Assembly: GCA_001803565.1 (NCBI GenBank)
Contig: MHDQ01000127.1
Location: 1 to 28,334, forward strand
Direction: 5' to 3'
Source of the DNA: Nitrospinae bacterium RIFCSPLOWO2_12_FULL_45_22
GTDB taxonomy: Bacteria > 2-12-FULL-45-22
DNA length: 28,334 bases
Part shown: positions 22,189-28,334 of the stretch, piece by piece
Numbering within the stretch: position 1 is the stretch's first letter
Layout: each line of letters starts with the position of its first letter
Program-made: the position numbers and the translations under genes
Notes under the pieces: model-generated
Database searches by the model: none
The model's input: the letters and a program-made list of their open reading frames with translations, nothing else
What the model was told of the DNA's origin: nothing

Positions 22189-22777
22189 ATCTACCATAAA
22201 GATATTACGAGACTATTGCCCTTATGTAAGCCGCGGCGGATTGAAGCTCCAGGCAGCATTGGATAAATTCCAGCTCCGGGTGGAGAATAAGATAGCTCTG
22301 GATGTAGGGGCATCTACCGGGGGCTTTACTGATTGCCTGCTGCAGCATGGTGCCCGAAAGGTATATGCGGTTGATGTAGGTCATGGTCAGTTGGACTGGA
22401 GATTAAGGAATGACTCCCGGGTTGTCCTTCTGGAAAGGACTAATGTACGTTATTTAAGACCTGCGGATTTACCAGAAAAGGCCGATCTAGCTACAATTGA
22501 TGTTTCATTTATCTCCTTGGTGCTGGTTCTCCCGGTAGTAAAAAATCTCCTTCATAGCCCCGGCCAAATCCTGGCCTTAATAAAACCCCAGTTTGAGGTA
22601 GGTAAGGGTGAGGTAGGTAAAGGTGGTGTAGTGAAGGACCTGGATAAGCATCAGGAAGTTATCCAAAAAATAACTGCCTGTGCCGAGAAATTAGGTCTAG
22701 TGCTGCATGGAGTAATCCAATCTCCCCTTAAAGGCCCCAAGGGCAACCTGGAATATTTTATCCATCTTTCCCAATAA
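22025..22777 (+). CDS. tlyA: TlyA-family rRNA methyltransferase (S4 + FtsJ-like)
   Basis: Predicted 16S/23S rRNA 2'-O-methyltransferase of the hemolysin A/TlyA family, 250 aa. The N-terminal S4 RNA-binding domain (about 10-70) begins [20 protein letters not shown] and contains [17 protein letters not shown]. The methyltransferase domain follows: [16 protein letters not shown], the SAM-binding [37 protein letters not shown] and the [11 protein letters not shown] segment, which supply the K-D-K-E type catalytic set. The ATG has GAGGGC upstream and lies inside the 3' part of dxs. A dxs-tlyA neighbourhood is common in bacteria (often with xseA, ispA, nadK), which supports both calls. The pair is cotranscribed. 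Confidence 0.93.
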   Translation: MPILKSLKEKGRLDTLMLEKGLVKSRQEAQGLILAGLITVNGEIVTRAGQRLSPESTIKILRDYCPYVSRGGLKLQAALDKFQLRVENKIALDVGASTGGFTDCLLQHGARKVYAVDVGHGQLDWRLRNDSRVVLLERTNVRYLRPADLPEKADLATIDVSFISLVLVLPVVKNLLHSPGQILALIKPQFEVGKGEVGKGGVVKDLDKHQEVIQKITACAEKLGLVLHGVIQSPLKGPKGNLEYFIHLSQ

Positions 22778-22821
22778 TATGGTTATGGGTGATTGGTTAA
22801 TTGGTAATTAGATCCTACTCA

Positions 22822-23892
22822 CTACTCACCACGGAAAAAGTGGGATTCTTTATATTTTCTCAGCCCCAGCGTCACAAATACATTAGCTACTGCCCCAACC
22901 GGGACCGCTAGCAGGATACCAAAAAAACCGAAGAGCTTACCACCCAAGAGGATTACTATCATCACTACTACCGGGTGCAAGCCTATCTTCTTGCCTACTA
23001 TCCTTGGGGTAATTATGGTCCCTTCTAAAACCTGTACTATCGCAAATACTGCCAGCACCAATAAAAGCGGCTCCCAGGTGCGGTATTGCAAGAAGGTCAA
23101 GAGCAATGCTGGTACCAGCCCGATTATTAAGCCCAGATAAGGTATTATAGCCATAATACCCGCTATCACACCTATCAGGAGCCCCATGGGCACCTGGCAA
23201 AGGGTCAAGCCCAAACTATATAACCCAGCCAGGATAAGGGCTACCAGGAGCTGGCCCCTAATGAATCCGCTCAGCACTTCATCTATCTCTTTGAAGACCC
23301 CGATAACTTGATCCCTTAAGCCCAGGGGTATATATGCTTGCAGCCCCCCTTTGATCTTGTCAATATCCTTAAGGAAGTATACAGTAGCTACTGGGATTAT
23401 CAGTAAATTGAGGAGCAGGATAATTAGATTAAACAGGCTAGATAAAGACCCCCAGAAGAAATTAGCAATTCCCGTTAATATTTGAGTAGGTATATCCCCC
23501 AATCTCTTTAACACTTCCTCCAGCACCAGGCGGGTGCGTTCAGGGTTCTGACGGACTATACTTCCAATAAGCGGCTCAATCCACTCCCTTATGGTTTTTA
23601 TATAGTCAGGTATATGCTCTATCAGGTTGTCCAGTTGTAGTTTTATAATGGGATACAGGATAAAGACCAGCAAGACCAGCAAAAACACCAGGAGGATTAA
23701 GAAAGATACTATTCCAACCATCCGGGGTATCTTTCTCTTCTCTAATGCATCAATAGGGGGGTCTAAGAGATAAGCCAGGAAAAAAGCTATAAAGAAAGGG
23801 GTTAGGATGGTGCGCAGTAAAAATAGCAGATAAAAGAATATTAAAACCCCTGATAATATAAGCAAGTTTCTAACGGTTTTACCTGGGATCAT
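22822..23892 (-). CDS. AI-2E family transporter (PerM-like permease)
   Basis: Polytopic membrane protein of 356 aa. Hydrophobic helices lie at about 8-50 (two), 60-85, 150-178, 215-240, 242-270, 275-300 and 310-345. A soluble segment (about 86-145) holds IEHIPDYIKTIREWIEPLIG. Family motifs are FFIAFFLAYLLDPPIDALEK near the N-terminus, IDEVLSGFIRGQLLVALILA and PYLGLIIGLVPALLL, and IITPRIVGKKIGLHPVVVMI. The family includes the E. coli AI-2 exporter TqsA and Na+/H+ antiporter-like members, so the substrate is open. The start overlaps pgsA by 4 nt (ATGA). The 3' end is convergent with tlyA across 44 nt with no clear terminator hairpin. Confidence 0.92.
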   Translation of the reverse strand: MIPGKTVRNLLILSGVLIFFYLLFLLRTILTPFFIAFFLAYLLDPPIDALEKRKIPRMVGIVSFLILLVFLLVLLVFILYPIIKLQLDNLIEHIPDYIKTIREWIEPLIGSIVRQNPERTRLVLEEVLKRLGDIPTQILTGIANFFWGSLSSLFNLIILLLNLLIIPVATVYFLKDIDKIKGGLQAYIPLGLRDQVIGVFKEIDEVLSGFIRGQLLVALILAGLYSLGLTLCQVPMGLLIGVIAGIMAIIPYLGLIIGLVPALLLTFLQYRTWEPLLLVLAVFAIVQVLEGTIITPRIVGKKIGLHPVVVMIVILLGGKLFGFFGILLAVPVGAVANVFVTLGLRKYKESHFFRGE

Positions 23893-24410
23893 AGCTTAGC
23901 TATCTCACGATAAATATAATGGAGTCCAGAGAGGATAGTAAATAAGGCTGTTAGATCATACATAAAAGAGATTAAAACCAGGTTTTTCTCTAAGGCATAA
24001 AGGCTTAAGATCAAAAGTATAGTAACAAATTGGATAAGGGTGGTTATTTTCCCCAGGATAGTAGGAGAGACCGAGAGCTTTCCGGTCAGTATATGTATGA
24101 CTAATGCCCCAATAACCAGCATCCCATCCCGGCTGACCACAATTACCATAAGCCATACTGGTATAGCTTCTACGTATGCTAAAGTAAGAAAAGAGGCAGT
24201 CAAGAACAATTTATCAGCTATAGGGTCTAATATGCTACCCAGAGCGGTCTTCTGCTGCCAGGTGCGGGCAATAAAGCCATCCAGTGCGTCACTAAGGGCG
24301 GTAATAGAAAAGAGCACCACGGGCCAGACCCTATGTCCATAAACTAGCAAAGAAATAAATAGTGGTAATAAAAAGACCCGGAGCAGGGTAATAGCATTGG
24401 GTAGATTCAT
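23889..24410 (-). CDS. pgsA: CDP-diacylglycerol-glycerol-3-phosphate 3-phosphatidyltransferase
   Basis: Membrane enzyme of phosphatidylglycerol synthesis, 173 aa. It opens with MNLPNAITLLRVFLLPLFIS, typical of PgsA. The CDP-alcohol phosphotransferase signature D-x2-D-G-x2-A-R-x8-G-x3-D-x3-D is complete in SDALDGFIARTWQQ...GSILDPIADKLF (about 40-68). Four to five hydrophobic helices follow. It overlaps rluB-like upstream by 4 nt and the AI-2E gene downstream by 4 nt, so the three are translationally coupled. The length is near the usual 175-190 aa. Another CDP-alcohol transferase such as cardiolipin synthase of this fold cannot be excluded, but the N-terminus favours PgsA. Confidence 0.9.
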   Translation of the reverse strand: MNLPNAITLLRVFLLPLFISLLVYGHRVWPVVLFSITALSDALDGFIARTWQQKTALGSILDPIADKLFLTASFLTLAYVEAIPVWLMVIVVSRDGMLVIGALVIHILTGKLSVSPTILGKITTLIQFVTILLILSLYALEKNLVLISFMYDLTALFTILSGLHYIYREIAKL

Positions 24411-25138
24411 CTTTCTACTTTTTCCTCTACTATCGCCCGCAACCGCTTTATCTCATCTGGGGTTAAATACCGGTATCGTCCTGGTAATAACCCAGCCAGC
24501 CCCAAAAAGGAGAATTGCACCCGCTTCAGTTTTTGCACCGGATGGCCTATTTGCAGGAACATCCGTTTAATAAGACGATTACGTCCTTCCCAAACGGTAA
24601 TATCTACCCAGCTATTACCAGCCTTGGTGGTACCTTTACGCCTTGCAACAGCCGGCCGGGTGAGACCATCTTCCAGCCTTATGCCTCTTTTCAAGCTACT
24701 AAGCTTTTCTGCTGACGGTATCCCCTTTACTTTTACCAAATAACGCCTGGGGATATTATAACGGGGATGAGAAAGGATTTTAGCCAATTCTCCATCATTA
24801 GTAAGTAAAAGCACGCCCTCGGCATCATAATCCAGCCTCCCTACCGGAAATACCCTGATTTTTATTCTCTCAAGAAATTGCGGTATAGCCGGTCTGGAGC
24901 CCTCTTCTTTCATACTGGTTAGGCACCCTTTAGGCTTGTAGAATAAGATATAGGTGAGAGGTTCGGCTCCCTTAAGGAGTTTATTATCCAGTCTGATCTT
25001 ATCTTGCTCAGGATCAATTTGTACACCCAGAGTCGTTACCACCTGGCCATTGACTGAGACCCTACCCTCCTGCATCATCCGTTCTGCCGCCCTTCTGGAT
25101 CCTGCACCACACTGGGCAATAAATTTCTGTAGCCGCAC
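24407..25138 (-). CDS. rluB: 23S rRNA pseudouridine synthase, RluB/RsuA family
   Basis: RNA-modifying enzyme of 243 aa. The N-terminal S4 domain (about 1-60) begins MRLQKFIAQCGAGSRRAAER. The catalytic domain holds the family motif VFPVGRLDYDAEGVLLLTND with the nucleophile Asp in GRLD, then WEGRNRLIKRMFLQIGHPVQ, LKRVQFSFLGLAGLLPGRYR and the closing LTPDEIKRL. This order fits RluB/RluE/RsuA; RluB (23S U2605 in E. coli numbering) is most likely, but RsuA is not excluded. The start is GTG at 25138 with GAGAGGAG eight bases upstream; the ATG just before it is in another frame. It is the first gene of a three-gene unit with pgsA and the AI-2E transporter. Confidence 0.9.
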   Translation of the reverse strand: MRLQKFIAQCGAGSRRAAERMMQEGRVSVNGQVVTTLGVQIDPEQDKIRLDNKLLKGAEPLTYILFYKPKGCLTSMKEEGSRPAIPQFLERIKIRVFPVGRLDYDAEGVLLLTNDGELAKILSHPRYNIPRRYLVKVKGIPSAEKLSSLKRGIRLEDGLTRPAVARRKGTTKAGNSWVDITVWEGRNRLIKRMFLQIGHPVQKLKRVQFSFLGLAGLLPGRYRYLTPDEIKRLRAIVEEKVER

Positions 25139-25406
25139 GCCATAATCTCCTCTCTCACCCTATTTTAATAGACCACCAGCTAAAAGTCTAGCCGAGTGGA
25201 CAAAAGCAAAATTTATTAGTCGTTGAAGGACCATTCTGTTATAATTTAATAGTTAGCTGGAAAGCCCTAATGCCGTGACGCGTCTCGGTGTCTGTCCGAA
25301 ACGGACAAGGCTTACGGATACGATTGTAGCAGCAGAGCCTTGCTCTGCCACTTATATTAAACGGCAATAATAAGTACCTAAGGTCTGATATACGAAAGCA
25401 GGGGAG
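25139..25406. other. Divergent intergenic region before the proline catabolic gene
   Basis: About 270 nt. It holds a TATAAT box (25240-25245, plus) without a good -35 at the right distance, a small hairpin TGTCCG-AAA-CGGACA (25293-25307) and one copy of the 26-bp TTGTAGCAGCAG repeat. No small gene is supported. Confidence 0.5.
25324..25349 (+). repeat. Third copy of the 26-bp TTGTAGCAGCAG dispersed repeat
   Basis: TTGTAGCAGCAGAGCCTTGC followed by TCTGCC, same orientation as the copy at 18480 and nearly the exact complement of the copy at 18429. It lies about 60 nt before the proline catabolic gene start, inside its probable leader. Confidence 0.7.
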
Positions 25407-28334
25407 ATGCTCTCCTTGGATCACGAGCTGGTGGAGGAAAAGACTGAGGCTATTGGCAGGGAGATATTTTCCTCGATGGCCGAAGAGGGGCTTTCGTGGG
25501 AGGCCCGGGTATTGGAATGGTGCCTGGCCAATGAAGCCCTCAAATTCCAGATCCTGCGCTTTATAGATGTCCTACCTGCCCTCACTACCCCTAAAGAAGT
25601 AGCTAAACACCTGCGGGAATATTTCCCTCACCCAGACCAGCGGCTACCCATAGCCCTGCGGGTGGGGGTCACCTTTACTAGACCGGCCCTGATTACTTCC
25701 CGGGTGATAGCTGCTACTACCCGTTATATAGTTACCCGGATGGCCCGGAAGTTTATTGCCGGTGCTAGCGTCGAAGAGGCATTAAAGGCGATAAAGGGAC
25801 TCAAAGAAGGGCAGATGAGTTATACCCTGGATATTTTGGGAGAGGCTATTACCAGCGAAAAAGAAGCCGGCTTATACATGGAACGCTATATTGAGTTGAT
25901 GGAAGCGGTAGCCAGTAAAGAACCCACCAGCCAGATCAATATCTCCTTGAAACTATCTTCTTTATATTCCCAGTTCGATCCCATTGCTCCCGAAATTACA
26001 TCTGTTGTGGTAAAAAACCGGCTCCGGAAAATATTGCAGGTAGCCAGGAGATTAGGAGCCTTTGTGAACGTTGATCTGGAGCAGTATCAGTATAAAGACC
26101 TTACGCTGGAGATTTTTAAAGAACTATTAGTAGAAGAGGAATTTAGGGAATATACTCAGGTAGGAACCGTGATCCAGGCTTATCTGAGGGACGCAGAAGA
26201 AACCTTAAGGGATATCATTAATTGGGTGCAGCAGAAGCGACGAGGCCACCCTATCCAGATAAGGCTGGTCAAGGGTGCGTATTGGGATTATGAGACTATT
26301 ATAGCCAGCCAGAGGGGCTGGCCTATGCCGGTATTCACCAGGAAATGGGAGACGGATGCCAATTTTGAAAAGCTAATAGAACTCTTGCTCAAAAACTATG
26401 CCCATATCTATACGGCCGTTGCCAGCCATAATGTCAGGAGTATCGCCCATGCTATGGCAGTGGCCCATACCCTGAAGGTGCCTGAAGATAAGATAGAGTT
26501 TCAGATGCTTTATGGGATGGCGGATGAGATCAAAAAGGCCCTGATAAAGATGGGTCAGAAAGTCCGGGTCTATACGCCTTATGGAGAGCTTATCCCAGGC
26601 ATGGCTTATCTGGTACGGCGTATCCTGGAGAATACCTCTAATGAATCTTTCTTACGGCATCGGATAATTAAGGATCTTCCGCTAGAAGAGCTTATAAAAA
26701 ACCCAGGGGAAATCAAAAGCTCTGTAGTGCAAGAAGTAGAACTAAAGGATAAGCCAGAAGCTGGGGTAGTGCTGCCTTTTAAAAATTATCCGCTACTAGA
26801 CTTCTCTAAAGAAGAGAATCGCCGAAAGCTGAGACAAACTTTGCCGGCTATCCAGCGGCAATTTGCTGAACAATATCCCTTGATTATTAATAACAAAAAG
26901 GTCTGGACTAGCGATACCATCCCTTCTCTTAACCCTGCCCGGCCGCAAGAGCTGGTTGGTATAATAGCTAAGGCCAATACTGGACATGCTGCCGAAGCCC
27001 TCAGGGCTGCCCGCGAAGCCCTCCATAAATGGCGTACTGTGCCCTATAACCAACGGGCCGAGTATCTCATTAAAGCTGCCATAGCCATGGCCCGCAAGCG
27101 GATGGAACTAATGGCCTGGCAGGTGTACGAGGTAGGAAAGAGTTGGCGTGAGGCCGATGCCGATGTGGTAGAAGCCATTGATTATCTAGAATATTATGCC
27201 CGGGAGATGCTGCGTTTGGGCCCGCCACGCTTACTGGATCATATCCCCGGAGAGGTGAATCAATATAGCTATCAACCCCGGGGCGTAGGGGTGATCATTG
27301 CCCCCTGGAACTTTCCGCTGGCTATTCTTACTGGAATGACCTCTGCGGCTATTATTGCTGGTAATACCGTAATAATGAAGCCCGCAGAGCAGTCTTCAGT
27401 AGCAGGGGCCAAGCTTATGGAGATATTTCTGGAGATTGGATTACCTCCGGGTGTTGTTAATTATCTTCCTGGCATTGGTGAAGAGGTAGGAGAGTTTTTA
27501 GTAAAGAGCCCCGGGGTCAATTTTATTGCCTTTACCGGGTCAAAAGAAGTGGGCTTGCATATCAATCAGATAGCCGCTCAGACACAAGAGGGACAAGGAG
27601 GTATCAAGCGGGTAATAGCTGAGATGGGGGGCAAGAATGCCATCATTGTAGATGCCAGCGCTGACCTGGATGAAGCGGTTTTGGGGACGGTTCATTCCGC
27701 CTTTGGCTATCAAGGTCAGAAGTGTTCCGCTGCCTCCCGGGTCATTGTCCTGGAAGGAGTCTACCGGGTATTCCTTGAGCGATTGATAGAGAGTGCCCGC
27801 AGTATAAAGGTTGATTTCCCTGAAAAGCCAGATACCATTGTCGGACCCCTGATTGATGAAGCGGCCTTAAATAAGGTACGAGACTATATTGAGATAGGTA
27901 AAATAGAGGCTAAATTGGTGCTCGAGACCGATGTGTCTGGCATAGCCGGGGGAGGATATTTTGTCGGACCAACCATATTTGCCGATGTGCCATGGAGTGC
28001 TACTATTGCCCAGGAAGAGATATTCGGCCCGGTGCTGGCAGTCATTAAGGCCAGAGACTTTGCTGAAGCCCTCTCTATCGCCAATAATGTCCCTTATGGC
28101 CTTACCGGCGGAATATACTCCCGTACACCATCCCATATAGAACAGGCAAAACAGGACTTCCGGGTAGGCAATCTATATATCAATCGGAAGATTACCGGGG
28201 CGATTGTGGGCCGCCAGCCTTTTGGTGGGTTTAAGATGTCAGGGATTGGCTCCAAGGCTGGTGGGCCCGACTATCTTTTGCAATTCATGGAGCCCCAGAC
28301 TATTACAGAAAATACCATGCGGCATGGCTTTGCC
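25407..28334 (+). CDS. putA: Bifunctional proline dehydrogenase / P5C dehydrogenase (3' end outside window)
   Basis: Oxidises proline to glutamate in two steps. The 976 codons seen are one open frame. The N-terminal part (about 80-440) is a FAD-dependent proline dehydrogenase barrel: QINISLKLSSLYSQFDP, GAFVNVDLEQYQYKDLTLEI, IQIRLVKGAYWDYE, VASHNVRSIAHAMAV, FQMLYGMADEIKKAL and YLVRRILENTSNESFL. The C-terminal part (about 520-976) is an aldehyde dehydrogenase with GVGVIIAPWNFPLAILTGMT, the Glu loop IAEMGGKNAIIVDASADLDE, the nucleophile in GYQGQKCSAASRVIV, EEIFGPVLAVI, and the PutA-like NRKITGAIVGRQPFGGFKMS. No ribbon-helix-helix regulator domain is present. ATG 25407 follows GGGGAG with no gap; a TTG nine bases after that motif (25416) is an alternative start. 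Only a short tail is missing at the edge. Confidence 0.93.
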   Translation, partial: MLSLDHELVEEKTEAIGREIFSSMAEEGLSWEARVLEWCLANEALKFQILRFIDVLPALTTPKEVAKHLREYFPHPDQRLPIALRVGVTFTRPALITSRVIAATTRYIVTRMARKFIAGASVEEALKAIKGLKEGQMSYTLDILGEAITSEKEAGLYMERYIELMEAVASKEPTSQINISLKLSSLYSQFDPIAPEITSVVVKNRLRKILQVARRLGAFVNVDLEQYQYKDLTLEIFKELLVEEEFREYTQVGTVIQAYLRDAEETLRDIINWVQQKRRGHPIQIRLVKGAYWDYETIIASQRGWPMPVFTRKWETDANFEKLIELLLKNYAHIYTAVASHNVRSIAHAMAVAHTLKVPEDKIEFQMLYGMADEIKKALIKMGQKVRVYTPYGELIPGMAYLVRRILENTSNESFLRHRIIKDLPLEELIKNPGEIKSSVVQEVELKDKPEAGVVLPFKNYPLLDFSKEENRRKLRQTLPAIQRQFAEQYPLIINNKKVWTSDTIPSLNPARPQELVGIIAKANTGHAAEALRAAREALHKWRTVPYNQRAEYLIKAAIAMARKRMELMAWQVYEVGKSWREADADVVEAIDYLEYYAREMLRLGPPRLLDHIPGEVNQYSYQPRGVGVIIAPWNFPLAILTGMTSAAIIAGNTVIMKPAEQSSVAGAKLMEIFLEIGLPPGVVNYLPGIGEEVGEFLVKSPGVNFIAFTGSKEVGLHINQIAAQTQEGQGGIKRVIAEMGGKNAIIVDASADLDEAVLGTVHSAFGYQGQKCSAASRVIVLEGVYRVFLERLIESARSIKVDFPEKPDTIVGPLIDEAALNKVRDYIEIGKIEAKLVLETDVSGIAGGGYFVGPTIFADVPWSATIAQEEIFGPVLAVIKARDFAEALSIANNVPYGLTGGIYSRTPSHIEQAKQDFRVGNLYINRKITGAIVGRQPFGGFKMSGIGSKAGGPDYLLQFMEPQTITENTMRHGFA

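Noticed and set aside
25217-25245. Sigma-70 promoter for the proline catabolic gene around TATAAT 25240-25245
   Set aside because: No acceptable -35 hexamer at 16-18 nt; TTGAAG at 25223 is only 11 nt away.
25239-25424. 61-codon minus-strand ORF between rluB and the proline catabolic gene
   Set aside because: It covers a dispersed repeat and the start of the plus-strand gene, and encodes a low-complexity product without a ribosome site.
26786-28136. Minus-strand ORFs opposite the P5C dehydrogenase domain
   Set aside because: They are antisense shadows of a strongly conserved coding sequence.

Overview
The window is one stretch of a bacterial chromosome, roughly 45% G+C by eye. It suggests a Gram-negative-type anaerobe or facultative anaerobe: a Tat-exported molybdopterin-type oxidoreductase, three periplasmic multiheme c-type cytochromes, a sigma-54 regulatory circuit and a fused PutA-type proline catabolic enzyme. 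The taxon cannot be fixed from the sequence. Dispersed short palindromic repeats and this cytochrome content would fit Desulfobacterota, Nitrospirota or related lineages, but that is inference.

Left part (1-14137, all on the minus strand, read right to left): a respiratory gene cluster. From a strong sigma-54 promoter (14100-14115) the order is: degenerate receiver protein; pentaheme cytochrome; Tat-exported molybdopterin oxidoreductase; four-cluster ferredoxin subunit; ten-helix NrfD/PsrC membrane subunit; a TorD-type chaperone fused to a ferredoxin and a CxxC domain; a slipin (SPFH) protein. After a repeat-bearing gap come a triheme and a pentaheme cytochrome, then a HypE/PurM-like protein and an OmpR/CusS-type two-component pair that runs off the left edge. 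The order cytochrome - Mo protein - FeS - NrfD is that of the Qrc / alternative complex III family of quinone-linked complexes. The Mo protein keeps its [4Fe-4S] cysteines but seems to lack the usual Cys/Ser/Asp molybdenum ligand.

Middle (14138-18374, minus strand): the apparent control unit. A membrane histidine kinase with two periplasmic CxxCH (heme c-type) motifs, transcribed from a good sigma-70-type promoter, lies upstream of an NtrC-family sigma-54 activator. About 1 kb of foreign-looking debris separates them: a tyrosine-recombinase fragment, a C-terminal gene fragment, an intact small conserved gene of higher G+C, a DUF433-like remnant and an antitoxin-like small ORF. A hairpin terminator follows the activator gene, then the sigma-54 promoter of the respiratory operon. 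The simplest model is a heme-based redox or ligand sensor that switches on the respiratory operon through sigma-54.

Right part (18605-28334): housekeeping genes. On the plus strand are a cysteine desulfurase, dxs and tlyA (unusually long overlap). On the minus strand are rluB-like, pgsA and an AI-2E transporter, each pair overlapping by 4 nt. Last, on the plus strand, is a bifunctional proline dehydrogenase / P5C dehydrogenase cut by the right edge. I saw no tRNA, rRNA or CRISPR array.
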